Assembly: GCA_015689735.1 (NCBI GenBank)
Contig: WVSP01000001.1
Span: forward strand, 112,001 to 176,000
DNA: 64,000 nt
Source of the DNA: Rhodobacterales bacterium LSUCC0031
GTDB lineage: Bacteria; Pseudomonadota; Alphaproteobacteria; Rhodobacterales; Rhodobacteraceae
Direction of reading: 5' to 3'
This document shows, piece after piece, positions 27,577-37,222 of this stretch. Numbering within the stretch: the first letter of the stretch is position 1; the number at the start of each line of letters is the position of its first letter. Position numbers and translations under genes: made by a program. A model generated the notes under the pieces. The model ran no database searches, was not told where the DNA came from, and saw only the letters and a program-made list of their open reading frames with translations.

Positions 27577-28181
27577 GTGAATCTCCAACCGCGCAATCGG
27601 AGATAGGAGCAAAGCTCCAGCAAGGGAAGGCCGAGCACCGTGAACCAATCGCCATCGATCCGAGCAAAAAGGCGCGCGCCGATATCCTCGGCTTGATAAG
27701 CTCCCACGGAAGACGCGACTTGAGGCCAAGCCACGTCAAGATAGGCTGCGATTTCATCGTCGCCCAGCGTGTGCATTGTCAGACGTGCATGACCGACATG
27801 GCGCCAAATAGGCTGCCCATCTTCGTATAAGACCGCGGCAGAATAGAGGTGGTGCGTTTGCCCGGTAAGCTGCCTAAGCTGGCGATGTGCATCGTCACGA
27901 TCGCGGGGTTTTGCAAAAACAGTGGATGCAAGCGCAAGAATTTGATCGCAACCGAGGGTGAGGTTAGCGCTGCCTGCCTTGCGGGCTTTGAACTCGGCCA
28001 GGGCATCGGCGAGATCACGGGGACCGGCCCCCTCGGCGAGGAGCGAATTGCGGATCGCATCCTCATCGATTCGAACGGGGCGGATCAGATGTGCAATGCC
28101 CGCCCTTTCGAGCATCTGCGACCGGATCTGGGAGGCAGATGCGAGGATCAACGGGGCATGAGGAGTATTTTTCTTGTCCAT
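27573..28181 (-). CDS. maf: Maf-family nucleoside triphosphate pyrophosphatase
   Basis: A small nucleotide-hydrolysing house-cleaning enzyme of the Maf family. The 202 residues have the family N-terminus LILASASQIRSQMLERAG and the catalytic aspartate in LTLGCDQILAL. Family members act on dTTP/UTP or on modified nucleotides, and I cannot tell which from sequence alone. The start is taken as 28181 (MDKKNTPHAP); an ATG at 28193 overlaps a perfect DnaA box. It is the origin-proximal gene of the left arm, as in Caulobacter. Confidence 0.88.
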   Translation of the reverse strand: MDKKNTPHAPLILASASQIRSQMLERAGIAHLIRPVRIDEDAIRNSLLAEGAGPRDLADALAEFKARKAGSANLTLGCDQILALASTVFAKPRDRDDAHRQLRQLTGQTHHLYSAAVLYEDGQPIWRHVGHARLTMHTLGDDEIAAYLDVAWPQVASSVGAYQAEDIGARLFARIDGDWFTVLGLPLLELCSYLRLRGWRFT

Positions 28182-28587
28182 GATGCTGTGCATAACCGAC
28201 CGAGCAACCCACTGCCAATCTTGTGTGCGATCGCAACAAAGAAAAGACAGACCCCGCGAAGGGCGCCATGGGGTGGTTGATCCAACGGTTTTCCACGGTG
28301 ACAGAATACTCAGCCTACCTATGTGAGGCGGTGACATGGTCACATTTAATCATGAGTTTTGTGGGAGTTTTGCCCAATTGATCATTTCTAAGTGTTTATA
28401 AATAAATAATTTTATCAGATCTCATTGGGCCTTGTGGATCAATTGTGAATGAAATGCTATCTGTGGGAAAGTACCTGAGCAGGTTATGAAGGACCGTGTT
28501 TCGCGGTTTGCCCCCGGCGTTACAAGTACAACATCTTTTCTATAAATCTTCTTGATTTTATGAAGAATGGATGATCGCGATGGTTGC
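28182..28587. other. Putative chromosomal replication origin (oriC)
   Basis: The largest gene-free stretch of the window, between divergent maf and rho. It contains a perfect DnaA box on the - strand at 28187-28195 (TGTGCATAA), TGTGGATCA at 28433-28441 (complement TGATCCACA), TGTGAATGA at 28444-28452 and TGTGGGAAA at 28462-28470. A 21-base run of only A and T at 28395-28415 could be the unwinding element. In Caulobacter the origin lies near this same gene block, and parA, parB and parS are 2.5-8 kb away. No protein gene could be found here. Confidence 0.6.
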
Positions 28588-28616
28588 TTGACAGGGATCG
28601 TCGCGACGCTTAGCAG
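28588..28616 (+). promoter_or_regulatory. Possible promoter of rho
   Basis: TTGACA (28588-28593) and TAGCAG (28611-28616) with a 17-base spacer, 85 bp upstream of the rho ATG. The -35 is perfect; the -10 matches only in part, as is common in this group. The rho leader is long enough for the autoregulation known for rho genes, but I saw no defined structure. Confidence 0.4.
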
Positions 28617-28700
28617 ATCATTCAGACCCGTCCGGGTTCGTTTCTCCTTATGACATGACCGTGCGTTGGCCGTGATGGCCAATCTGGTGGCAGGATTTTC

Positions 28701-29972
28701 ATGACCGATATGACGCTGAAACTGGCCGATCTGAAGGCCAAGTCGCCCAAGGACCTTTTGGCGATGGCCGAGGAGCTCGAGATCGAGAATGCCTCGACCA
28801 TGCGTAAAGGCGAGATGATGTTCGAGATCTTGCGCGAGCGTGCCGATGAGGGTTGGGAGATCTCTGGTGACGGCGTGCTTGAAGTCTTGCAAGATGGCTT
28901 CGGCTTCCTGCGCTCGCCTGAGGCGAACTATTTGCCGGGACCCGATGATATTTATGTCTCGCCCGAGATGATCCGCCAACATAGCCTGCGGACAGGTGAC
29001 ACGGTTGAGGGGGTGATGAATGCCCCGCGAGAGAATGAGCGTTATTTTGCCTTGGTAAAGGCGAAACGGATCAATTTTGAGGATCCAGAGCGCGCGCGGC
29101 ACAAGGTGGCCTTTGATAATTTGACGCCGCTTTATCCTGATGAGCGATTGAAGATGGAAATCGAGGATCCGACGATCAAGGATCGCTCGGCACGGATCAT
29201 CGACTTGGTCGCGCCGATTGGGAAAGGTCAGCGTGCCTTGATTGTTGCGCCGCCGCGCACAGGGAAGACAGTACTTTTGCAGAATATCGCGCATTCGATC
29301 GAGGTGAACCACCCGGAGTGTTATCTGATTGTGCTGTTGATCGACGAACGGCCCGAAGAAGTGACCGACATGCAGCGGAGCGTAAAAGGTGAAGTAATCT
29401 CTTCGACTTTTGATGAACCTGCGACACGCCATGTCGCTGTGGCTGAGATGGTGATCGAAAAAGCGAAGCGATTGGTTGAACATAAGCGTGATGTGGTGAT
29501 CTTGCTTGACTCGATCACGCGGTTGGGCCGGGCGTTTAACACGGTTGTTCCTTCATCCGGGAAGGTGTTGACCGGTGGTGTTGACGCCAATGCTTTGCAG
29601 CGGCCAAAGCGCTTTTTCGGGGCGGCTCGCAACATCGAGGAGGGGGGTTCGCTGACGATTATCGCAACAGCCCTGATCGATACAGGCAGCCGGATGGACG
29701 AGGTGATTTTCGAAGAATTCAAAGGGACGGGTAACTCGGAACTGGTGCTTGATCGCAAGGTTGCCGATAAGCGCGTGTTCCCAGCGATGGATATTTTGAA
29801 GTCTGGCACCCGGAAGGAGGATCTGTTGGTCGATAAGGTTGACCTTCAGAAAACTTATGTGCTCCGTAGGATCTTGAACCCGATGGGTACGACGGATGCC
29901 ATCGAGTTCTTGATCTCGAAATTGAAGCAGACCAAGACGAATTCAGAATTCTTTGATTCGATGAACGCATAA
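28701..29972 (+). CDS. rho: Transcription termination factor Rho
   Basis: A hexameric RNA-dependent ATPase that releases transcripts. The 423 residues show the N-terminal Rho domain ([34 protein letters not shown]), the RNA-binding cold-shock-like fold ([23 protein letters not shown]) and the ATPase with Walker [16 protein letters not shown]. The Q-loop and R-loop region [37 protein letters not shown] follows. It leads the rho-mnmE-mnmG-rsmG-parA-parB run. Confidence 0.97.
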   Translation: MTDMTLKLADLKAKSPKDLLAMAEELEIENASTMRKGEMMFEILRERADEGWEISGDGVLEVLQDGFGFLRSPEANYLPGPDDIYVSPEMIRQHSLRTGDTVEGVMNAPRENERYFALVKAKRINFEDPERARHKVAFDNLTPLYPDERLKMEIEDPTIKDRSARIIDLVAPIGKGQRALIVAPPRTGKTVLLQNIAHSIEVNHPECYLIVLLIDERPEEVTDMQRSVKGEVISSTFDEPATRHVAVAEMVIEKAKRLVEHKRDVVILLDSITRLGRAFNTVVPSSGKVLTGGVDANALQRPKRFFGAARNIEEGGSLTIIATALIDTGSRMDEVIFEEFKGTGNSELVLDRKVADKRVFPAMDILKSGTRKEDLLVDKVDLQKTYVLRRILNPMGTTDAIEFLISKLKQTKTNSEFFDSMNA

Positions 29973-29982
29973 GGGGCGAACG

Positions 29983-31266
29983 ATGCAGACGATCTTTGCC
30001 CTGGCCACGGCCCGGGGAAAATCGGGCGTCGCGATCATGCGGATATCGGGACCAGCGGCCCATGATGTTGGGCGGTTGTTGGCAGGATCTTTGCCGTTGG
30101 CTGGACGGTCGGCACTACGCGCATTGCGTGATCGTCACGGTGAGTTTCTCGATCAGGCGCTCGTGCTGTCTTTTGAGAGCCCCCGAAGCTTTACCGGCGA
30201 GGATGTCGTGGAGTTGCAGATCCATGGCAGTGTCGCGGTGATCCGTGCATTGGAAGTGGCGATCGCAGAGACAGGGCTCGCGCGGATGGCAGAGCCTGGC
30301 GAGTTCACGCGCCGCGCGCTTTTGAACGGACATCTCGATCTTGCACAGGTTGAAGGTCTTGCGGATCTGATCGCGGCCGAGACCGAGCTACAGCGCAAGC
30401 AGGCGCAGCAGTTGTTCTCGGGTGGTATGCGCGTTTTCGCGGATCAATGTCGCACCGATTTGGTGCGGGCGATCGCTTTGGTTGAGGCGACAATTGATTT
30501 TGCTGATGAAGACGTGCCGGTCGATGTCGCACCAGAGGTTGGTTTGCTCCTTGAAAACGTTTTGCGCGACGTCAGGCGCCAATTGGCCGGATATGGCCAT
30601 GCAGAACGTGTAAGAAACGGTTTCGAGGTTGCTGTCATCGGACCACCGAACGCTGGAAAAAGCACATTTATCAATAAGATAGCGGGCCGGGATATAGCAA
30701 TAACCTCGGACATTCCGGGAACGACCCGGGATGTGTTGGAGGTCCGTGTTGATCTCGCGGGATTGCCGGTGACGTTTTTGGACACAGCGGGGCTGCGCGA
30801 TAGCGCTGACAAGATCGAACGGCTTGGAGTTGCACGTGCACGCAGCCGCGCCTTGGAAGCTGATGTGCGGATTTTGCTGATCGATGGGTTGACGGATGAT
30901 GGTGGCTTCGATGCTTCGATGCCTGTGGATTTGATTTATCGAACGAAGGCAGATTTGACGGGCGTTGGCATCTCGGCGCGAACTGGTGATGGCATTGATG
31001 CGGTTTTGGCTGATGTGGAGCGTATCCTATCGGATCGTGTGTCAGGCATGACGATAGCGTCGCATGAGCGGCATCGCCTCGCGCTTGATCGTGCGGATGT
31101 CTTGTTGCAAAGCGCCATAACCGTTTTCCGTGGTGGCGATGTTGGTGCAGAGATCTTGGCCGTTCACCTTCGCGATGTGGTGACCACGCTTGACTCACTC
31201 ATTGGCCGTGTAGATGTAGAGGCGGTTCTTGGCGAGATCTTCTCGGAATTTTGCATTGGCAAGTGA
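29983..31266 (+). CDS. mnmE: tRNA modification GTPase MnmE
   Basis: With MnmG it forms the cmnm5 group on wobble uridine of certain tRNAs. The 427 residues have the folate-binding N-terminal domain, a G domain with GPPNAGKSTFINKIAG and DTAGLRDS, and the C-terminal FCIGK motif essential for catalysis. It starts 10 bp after rho and ends 3 bp before mnmG. Confidence 0.97.
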   Translation: MQTIFALATARGKSGVAIMRISGPAAHDVGRLLAGSLPLAGRSALRALRDRHGEFLDQALVLSFESPRSFTGEDVVELQIHGSVAVIRALEVAIAETGLARMAEPGEFTRRALLNGHLDLAQVEGLADLIAAETELQRKQAQQLFSGGMRVFADQCRTDLVRAIALVEATIDFADEDVPVDVAPEVGLLLENVLRDVRRQLAGYGHAERVRNGFEVAVIGPPNAGKSTFINKIAGRDIAITSDIPGTTRDVLEVRVDLAGLPVTFLDTAGLRDSADKIERLGVARARSRALEADVRILLIDGLTDDGGFDASMPVDLIYRTKADLTGVGISARTGDGIDAVLADVERILSDRVSGMTIASHERHRLALDRADVLLQSAITVFRGGDVGAEILAVHLRDVVTTLDSLIGRVDVEAVLGEIFSEFCIGK

Positions 31267-31269
31267 AGG

Positions 31270-33144
31270 GTGTTTCACGTGAAACATGATCGGTTCGATG
31301 TCATCGTCATAGGAGGCGGCCATGCGGGAACGGAGGCCGCGCATGCGTCGGCGCGCGCCGGAGCACGTACAGCCTTGGTGACCATGCGAAAATCTACGAT
31401 CGGGATCATGTCATGTAACCCGGCGATTGGCGGGCTTGGGAAAGGTCACCTTGTTCGCGAGATTGATGCGATGGGCGGAATCATGGGTCTGGCAGCCGAC
31501 CGTTCGGGGATCCAGTTCAGGTTGCTCAATCGGCGTAAGGGTCCTGCCGTCAGAGGCCCAAGAACGCAGTCTGATCGGAAACATTACCAAGCCGCGATCC
31601 AATCGCTGTTGGCTGACCGCTCAGGGTTGACGATCATCGAGGGCGAAGTCGCAGATATCGTGCTGCAAGGGGGTGCGATCAGCGGCATCAAATTATGCGA
31701 TGACTCGCTCATTTCTGCTCATTGTGTCGTGTTGACGACAGGCACATTTCTGGGAGGTGTGATTCATATCGGTGATCGAAAGATGAGGGGCGGGCGTGTT
31801 GGCGATCAACCGTCTGATCTGCTCGCTGATCGCTTGCGTGATCTTGATTTACCGTTGGGCCGCCTGAAGACCGGCACGCCACCGCGTTTACGTAAATCGT
31901 CGATCGCGTGGGACCAACTTGAGATGCAACCCGCCGATGACGCGCCGGCATTGTTTTCTTTCATGTCGGACCGGCCTGTACTTCGACAGGTGTCTTGCGC
32001 AATTACGCATACGAACCCGCATACCCATGAGATCATCAGCGATAATCTGTCGCGTTCAGCTATGTATGGCGGTCACATCGATGGGGTCGGCCCAAGGTAT
32101 TGCCCATCTATCGAGGATAAGATCGTCAAGTTTTCCGACAGATCATCGCACCAAATCTTCTTGGAGCCCGAAGGGCTGGAAAGCGATATCGTATATCCAA
32201 ACGGTATCTCGACGTCGCTGCCAGAGGATGTACAGATTGCGTATGTCCGCTCCATCGCTGGGTTAGAAGCGGCAGAGATTACTCAGCCGGGTTATGCAAT
32301 CGAGTATGATTTCGTCGATCCGCAAAGCCTTGACTCGTCGTTGCAACTTGCAGCCATTCCGCGACTTTTTCTCGCGGGTCAGATCAACGGCACGACCGGC
32401 TATGAGGAGGCGGCCGCACAGGGCTTGATGGCCGGTCTCAATGCGGCGCACGCGTCGCTCGGGCGAGAGCCGGTCGTGCTGTCACGCTCTCAAGCATATA
32501 TCGGGGTAATGATCGATGATCTGGTGACGCGCGGTGTTGCTGAACCCTATCGTATGTTTACATCGCGCGCGGAGTATCGGCTATCGCTGCGTGCAGACAA
32601 CGCCGATCAAAGGTTAACAGAGGTAGCTGATGGACTTGGCTTGATCTGCGAGAGGCGGCGGCGCCTCTTTCACACGAAGATGGATGATCTTAAGGCAGGG
32701 CGGGATATTCTGGCGGGGGAACGTTTTACACCTCAAGAGGCAGCACGGGCAGGCATTACGATTAACCAAGATGGTCAACGTCGTAGTGGCATGGATCTAC
32801 TCGCCTTCCCGGATATAGATTTCGCGCAGATCGACGTTTTGCTTCCTGCCTTTGCCAAGTGCTCGCCTGATGTCAGAGAGCAACTCGCAATCGAGGCGCT
32901 ATATCGAACATATGTTGATCGACAACAGCGCGACGCAGCCGCATTGCAGAGGGATGAGGCGCAGAAAATCCCCGCTGATATTGATTATGACTCGATTGGT
33001 GGCCTTTCCAACGAATTGAAAGGAAAACTGCGCCGTGTGAAGCCGGCCACCTTGGGGCAGGCTGGGCGTATTGACGGAATGACTCCAGCGGCATTGGCAT
33101 TGATCCTGTCGCGCATGCGCCAAGATGAACGTTACAGCGCATGA
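31270..33144 (+). CDS. mnmG: tRNA uridine 5-carboxymethylaminomethyl modification enzyme MnmG
   Basis: The FAD-containing partner of MnmE. The 624 residues carry the FAD motif [21 protein letters not shown], the MnmG signature [24 protein letters not shown] and the C-terminal MnmE-binding domain. The start is a GTG at 31270 whose second base opens a perfect parS site, so the N-terminal MFHVKH is encoded by parS itself. It overlaps rsmG as ATGA. Confidence 0.97.
   Translation: MFHVKHDRFDVIVIGGGHAGTEAAHASARAGARTALVTMRKSTIGIMSCNPAIGGLGKGHLVREIDAMGGIMGLAADRSGIQFRLLNRRKGPAVRGPRTQSDRKHYQAAIQSLLADRSGLTIIEGEVADIVLQGGAISGIKLCDDSLISAHCVVLTTGTFLGGVIHIGDRKMRGGRVGDQPSDLLADRLRDLDLPLGRLKTGTPPRLRKSSIAWDQLEMQPADDAPALFSFMSDRPVLRQVSCAITHTNPHTHEIISDNLSRSAMYGGHIDGVGPRYCPSIEDKIVKFSDRSSHQIFLEPEGLESDIVYPNGISTSLPEDVQIAYVRSIAGLEAAEITQPGYAIEYDFVDPQSLDSSLQLAAIPRLFLAGQINGTTGYEEAAAQGLMAGLNAAHASLGREPVVLSRSQAYIGVMIDDLVTRGVAEPYRMFTSRAEYRLSLRADNADQRLTEVADGLGLICERRRRLFHTKMDDLKAGRDILAGERFTPQEAARAGITINQDGQRRSGMDLLAFPDIDFAQIDVLLPAFAKCSPDVREQLAIEALYRTYVDRQQRDAAALQRDEAQKIPADIDYDSIGGLSNELKGKLRRVKPATLGQAGRIDGMTPAALALILSRMRQDERYSA
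31271..31286. promoter_or_regulatory. parS site 1 (perfect), inside the mnmG start
   Basis: TGTTTCACGTGAAACA, a full 16-base match to the ParB-binding parS palindrome. It begins at the second base of the mnmG GTG start codon and encodes residues 2-6 (FHVKH). parA and parB lie 2.5 kb downstream. Confidence 0.92.
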
Positions 33145-33767
33145 CCGAAGATGAGGCTATGGGTGTCATAGCGGAGCGTGTTTCACGTGAAACAATGAAC
33201 CGACTATCTGATTATGCGACGCTTCTCATCAAATGGCAAAGTCGCATTAATCTCATTGCGCGCTCAACTTCCGCCCAGATCTGGTCGCGACATATGCTCG
33301 ATTCAGCGCAGTTGCTCGATCACATACCAGAGAAATGCGCGTATTGGCTGGACCTGGGCAGCGGCGGAGGTTTTCCTGGGCTCGTATGTGCAGCGATCGC
33401 ACATGAGCATCATCCCGAAGTCCAATTTGCACTGGTCGAAGCTGATCAGCGAAAAGCAACTTTTCTACGCGAAGCGTCAAGGCATATGGGGCTTTCGGTC
33501 GAGGTGCACAATTGCCGCATCCTCGACCTTGCCCCGCAATATGCAGATGTCATCTCAGCCCGCGCCTTAGCACCGCTCGCGAAGTTATGTGAAATGGCAC
33601 ATATCCATCTGGCCCCGGCTGGCATATGCTTGTTTCCAAAGGGCGCCCGTCATGCTGACGAGTACGCGGCAGCATCCAAAGACTGGCTTTTTGCGCACGA
33701 TCTCATGCCAAGCGTCACCGAAACGGATGCAGCTGTGTTGAAAATCAAAGAGTTACGCCATGTCTAG
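33141..33767 (+). CDS. rsmG: 16S rRNA (guanine-527-N7) methyltransferase RsmG
   Basis: Methylates G527 of 16S rRNA. The 208 residues have the SAM-binding [16 protein letters not shown] and, near the N-terminus, [10 protein letters not shown], whose DNA is a perfect parS site. Its start overlaps the mnmG stop (ATGA) and its stop overlaps parA by 8 bp, so translation is likely coupled. Confidence 0.95.
   Translation: MTEDEAMGVIAERVSRETMNRLSDYATLLIKWQSRINLIARSTSAQIWSRHMLDSAQLLDHIPEKCAYWLDLGSGGGFPGLVCAAIAHEHHPEVQFALVEADQRKATFLREASRHMGLSVEVHNCRILDLAPQYADVISARALAPLAKLCEMAHIHLAPAGICLFPKGARHADEYAAASKDWLFAHDLMPSVTETDAAVLKIKELRHV
33179..33194. promoter_or_regulatory. parS site 2 (perfect), inside rsmG
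   Basis: A second full TGTTTCACGTGAAACA, 1908 bp from site 1, read in-frame as the VSRET of RsmG. With site 1 it marks this as the chromosome-segregation centromere region. Confidence 0.92.
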
Positions 33768-34545
33768 ACCACAGCATCCACGTGTCATTTCTATTACCAA
33801 CCAAAAAGGTGGGGTCGGCAAAACCACAACAGCGATCAATCTAGGCGCAGCACTCGCCGCTCTGGAACAGCGCGTCCTCATCATCGATCTTGATCCGCAA
33901 GGAAATGCATCTACTGGTCTAGGCATATCAGCACGCGATCGTGGCATAACGACCTACGAGCTTCTTCATGAGGATGCACCACTTGCGTCGGTCATCAGAA
34001 AAACAGCGACAGATGGGTTAGATCTCGCTCCGGCAACGACTGACCTCAGCTCCACAGATGTCGCCCTTGGCGATCAAGAGAATCGTGTTTTCTTGTTGAA
34101 GGATGCCTTGGCTACAGACGCTCTCGCCGTCTATGATTTCGTTTTGATTGATAGCCCGCCCTCCCTCAGCTTGCTGACCGTTAATTCTCTGGTTGCAAGC
34201 GACTCTGTTCTTGTCCCGCTCCAGGCAGAATTCTTTGCCCTCGAGGGGTTGTCACAACTCATGCTGACAATCCGTGATGTTCGCGAAACGGCAAATCCTA
34301 AGCTGAGGATAGAAGGGGTTGTTCTGACTATGTACGATCAGCGCAACAATCTCTGCCAACAGGTTGAAGAAGATGCGCGGACAACCTTGGGCGAACTCGT
34401 CTTTGAAACCCGAATCCCAAGAAATGTCCGCTTGAGCGAGGCCCCCTCGTATGGCGTTCCAGCCTTGGCTTATGATCCACTCTCCAAAGGTAGCCAATCA
34501 TACCATGACCTTGCAGCCGAGCTTTTGGCACGCGGATCAAAATGA
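33760..34545 (+). CDS. parA: Chromosome partitioning ATPase ParA
   Basis: A Walker-type ATPase that moves ParB-parS complexes along the nucleoid. The 261 residues show the deviant Walker A KGGVGKTTTAINLGAAL, DLDPQGNASTGLG and the ParA-family FVLIDSPPSLSLLTVNSL. It is the chromosomal type: no N-terminal DNA-binding domain as in plasmid ParA, and placed between rsmG and parB near the origin. Confidence 0.97.
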   Translation: MSRPQHPRVISITNQKGGVGKTTTAINLGAALAALEQRVLIIDLDPQGNASTGLGISARDRGITTYELLHEDAPLASVIRKTATDGLDLAPATTDLSSTDVALGDQENRVFLLKDALATDALAVYDFVLIDSPPSLSLLTVNSLVASDSVLVPLQAEFFALEGLSQLMLTIRDVRETANPKLRIEGVVLTMYDQRNNLCQQVEEDARTTLGELVFETRIPRNVRLSEAPSYGVPALAYDPLSKGSQSYHDLAAELLARGSK

Positions 34546-34559
34546 AAGGACCTCATCCC

Positions 34560-35459
34560 ATGGTCAAAAAACGTGAAAGAACAGGTCTTGGCCGCGGCCT
34601 ATCAGCCTTGATGGCTGATATCGAGCTTCCCTCCACCGCCACATCAGGCAATGATCCAGCCACGGTGAACGCACGCGGTCTTCGGTACGTCGCCATCGAG
34701 CGGATTACTCCTAATCCAGATCAGCCGCGACGCCATTTCGCCGATACCGCGCTGACAGAACTAGCGGCCTCTATTCGCGAGAAAGGGATTATACAGCCGT
34801 TAATCGTGCGTCCACATCCCGTGAACGCCCAAGAATTTCAAATCGTCGCAGGAGAACGACGCTGGCGGGCCGCACAGCAGGCGCAACTTCACGAATTGCC
34901 GGTGATTGTCCGCGACTTCAACGAGACCGAGTTGCTTGAAGTTGCCATCATCGAAAATGTCCAACGCGCCGACCTCAATCCGCTGGAAGAGGCTTTGGGC
35001 TATCGCCAACTCATCGAACGCTTTGGTCATACTCAGGAAAGGGTTGCCCAAGCCTTAGGAAAGAGCCGCAGTCATATCGCAAACATGATGCGACTCCTGG
35101 CCCTTCCAGAGGAAATTCAATCACTTGTACGCGGTGGTCAGCTCAGCGCAGGCCATGCGCGCGCATTGCTCACCGCACAAGATCCACTTTTGATCGCACG
35201 GCAAGCGGTTGCGAATGGCTGGTCCGTTCGTGATGTCGAGCAAAAAATCAAGGAGGGCCGCGCTGCTCGTCAACAGCGTTCAAATCCGCGGACCGGCGAT
35301 AAAGATGCAGATACCATTGCACTTGAGCGTGACCTGAGTGCCGCCATTGGCATGTCTGTGCGCATTGATCATCAACCAAGCGGGGAGGGTCGCTTATCGA
35401 TCCGCTACAAGGATCTCCAAGGGCTTGATGACCTCATCCGCCTCTTGAGCAAAAACTGA
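34560..35459 (+). CDS. parB: Chromosome partitioning protein ParB
   Basis: A CTP-dependent clamp that loads at parS and spreads along DNA. The 299-residue product has the N-terminal GLGRGLSALMAD, the CTPase/arginine motif region (IREKGIIQPLIVRP, IVAGERRWRAAQ), the IENVQRADLNPLEEALGYRQL helix, and a central HTH (TQERVAQALGKSRSHIANMMRLL) that reads parS. The C-terminal dimerisation domain follows. The ATG at 34560 with AGGA upstream is chosen; an ATG at 34542 overlapping the parA stop is the alternative. Confidence 0.96.
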   Translation: MVKKRERTGLGRGLSALMADIELPSTATSGNDPATVNARGLRYVAIERITPNPDQPRRHFADTALTELAASIREKGIIQPLIVRPHPVNAQEFQIVAGERRWRAAQQAQLHELPVIVRDFNETELLEVAIIENVQRADLNPLEEALGYRQLIERFGHTQERVAQALGKSRSHIANMMRLLALPEEIQSLVRGGQLSAGHARALLTAQDPLLIARQAVANGWSVRDVEQKIKEGRAARQQRSNPRTGDKDADTIALERDLSAAIGMSVRIDHQPSGEGRLSIRYKDLQGLDDLIRLLSKN

Positions 35460-35460
35460 C

Positions 35461-36621
35461 CTAGTCTGCCAACAACTCACGCAATACGGCGTTCAACAAA
35501 CGCCGACCTTGTCCGGTCACCACGAACCGTCTGTCGGTGATCGTCAATAGGTCAAGCTCGGCCAGTTTTTCCACAACGAGAGGATTAAAATCCGCGCCGT
35601 TCAGCGCGATAAACCGCGCGCGCTCCAACCCCTCGTTCAAACGCAGCGCCATCATCGCATATTCTTCAGCATGCTCGCGCCGAGAGAGTGCGCTGCGCAC
35701 AACTTCGCCCGACCCGGAAGATTGAACACGCTTTAGCCAGCTCTGCGGCATCCTCTCCGCTTCCGTGGCGAAACGCTGGGACCCAAGAGTTAAGCGCCCA
35801 TGGGCGCCCGGGCCAATCCCCGCGTAGTCCCCACCACGCCAATAGATCAAATTATGTCGGCTTTGCGCCAGATCTCTTGCGTGGTTCGATACCTCGTATG
35901 CCGGTAACCCGGCTGCCTCGCACATCTCTTGAGTCAGATCATACATATCTGCGCCAAGATCCTCCCCGGTCAGACCAGCAAGCTTGCCCAGAGCGTGGCG
36001 ATCACCAAAAGCTGTGCCGGGCTCAATCGTCAATTGGTAAAGCGATAGGTGATCAGCGGCGAGCGCGATCGCCTCGTGCAGCTCCAATTTCCAATCGGCA
36101 AGGCTTTGAAATTGCCGGGCATAAATCAGGTCAAAGCTCACCCGTGGAAAGATTCCGCGCGCCAGATCAAAGGCCCTTCTGCCCTCGGCGGCGGAATGAA
36201 GTCGGCCTAAACGCTTCAGATCCGCATCTCTAAGTGCTTGCAACCCAATCGATACACGATTGACACCTGAATCCCGAAACGCAGAAAAGCGTCCTGCCTC
36301 CACGGATGTCGGGTTCGCCTCAAGCGTGACCTCCAGATCATTCGCGCTTGGCCAAGCTGCCTTCGCAGCAGAGATAATCTGGCCCGTGATATCGGGATCC
36401 ATCAGCGACGGTGTCCCACCGCCAAAAAAAATACTCGTAAGAGTGCGCCCATGTGTTTCACGAGAAACACGTTTAATCTCAATAAGATAACACTCAAGCC
36501 AATGGCGCTGATCAATGCTTCGCGCAACATGGCTATTGAAATCGCAATAGGGACATTTCGCTTGGCAAAAGGGCCAATGAACATAAAGCCCAAAACCGCC
36601 ATGTTCCCAATCTTCACGCAC
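35461..36621 (-). CDS. hemW: HemW-like radical SAM protein
   Basis: A radical SAM protein related to oxygen-independent coproporphyrinogen III oxidase; HemW proteins bind heme and are thought to act as heme chaperones rather than oxidases. The cluster motif is CQAKCPYC in HWPFCQAKCPYCDFNSHVA, without the extra N-terminal part of true HemN. The GTG at 36621 gives 386 residues; a TTG one codon earlier is also open. A near-perfect parS site lies in the codons for RVSRETHG. It overlaps rdgB by 8 bp and converges on parB with 1 bp between. Confidence 0.9.
   Translation of the reverse strand: MREDWEHGGFGLYVHWPFCQAKCPYCDFNSHVARSIDQRHWLECYLIEIKRVSRETHGRTLTSIFFGGGTPSLMDPDITGQIISAAKAAWPSANDLEVTLEANPTSVEAGRFSAFRDSGVNRVSIGLQALRDADLKRLGRLHSAAEGRRAFDLARGIFPRVSFDLIYARQFQSLADWKLELHEAIALAADHLSLYQLTIEPGTAFGDRHALGKLAGLTGEDLGADMYDLTQEMCEAAGLPAYEVSNHARDLAQSRHNLIYWRGGDYAGIGPGAHGRLTLGSQRFATEAERMPQSWLKRVQSSGSGEVVRSALSRREHAEEYAMMALRLNEGLERARFIALNGADFNPLVVEKLAELDLLTITDRRFVVTGQGRRLLNAVLRELLAD
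36454..36469. promoter_or_regulatory. parS site 3 (one mismatch), inside hemW
   Basis: TGTTTCACGAGAAACA differs from the perfect palindrome at one central base. It lies 3.3 kb from site 2, on the far side of parAB, and again encodes VSRET on the - strand. Many ParB proteins tolerate such single changes. Confidence 0.65.
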
Positions 36622-37222
36622 CAAGCGCCTGCCTCAACTTTTCTACGGCACGCGCGCGATGACTGATGCGGTTCTTCTGCCACCGATCCATCTCGGCAAA
36701 GGTGATATCGAACCCGTCAGGGATGAAAATCGGATCATAACCATGACCCTGCGAACCCCGCATGGGCCAAATCACGCGCCCGGGCATAACACCTTCGAAC
36801 ACCTCGTCATGCCCATCGGGCCAAGCAAGAACCAGCGTGCAACAAAATTGCGCAGTGCGCGGATGGGGTGCGTTCACCTCCTCCAAAAGCATGTGCGCTT
36901 TTTTCATCGCCATGACGAAATCACGGCCATAGGGTGTCTCAGCCCAATCAGCCGTATAGACACCAGGCGCGCCATTCAACGCATCGATCGCGATGCCGCT
37001 ATCATCCGATAATGCAGCAAAACCCGTCGCTTGCGCCGCTGCGTGGGCCTTGATCCGGGCATTCTCGACAAAGCTTGTCCCCGTTTCCTCCGGCTCGGGC
37101 AGATCATGATCAGCCGCTGAGCTGACCTCGATCCCAAAAGGTTCAAGCAACGCCGCCATCTCCTCGAGCTTGCCCCGGTTATGCGTCGCGATCAAAAGAT
37201 GCTTGCCGGTGAAGCGGCGCAT
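36614..37222 (-). CDS. rdgB: Non-canonical purine NTP pyrophosphatase (RdgB/HAM1)
   Basis: Hydrolyses ITP, dITP and XTP to keep them out of nucleic acids. The 202 residues carry the substrate-binding LIATHNRGKLEEM, the catalytic region FAALSDDSGIAIDALNGAPGVYTADWA and GHGYDPIFIPDG. Its ATG shares bases with the rph stop (TAATG), so rph, rdgB and hemW form one operon. Confidence 0.95.
   Translation of the reverse strand: MRRFTGKHLLIATHNRGKLEEMAALLEPFGIEVSSAADHDLPEPEETGTSFVENARIKAHAAAQATGFAALSDDSGIAIDALNGAPGVYTADWAETPYGRDFVMAMKKAHMLLEEVNAPHPRTAQFCCTLVLAWPDGHDEVFEGVMPGRVIWPMRGSQGHGYDPIFIPDGFDITFAEMDRWQKNRISHRARAVEKLRQALGA

Noticed and set aside
28494-28509. GTGTTTCGCGGTTTG as a further parS site
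   Set aside because: Only the left part resembles parS. The right half-site GTGAAACA is absent.
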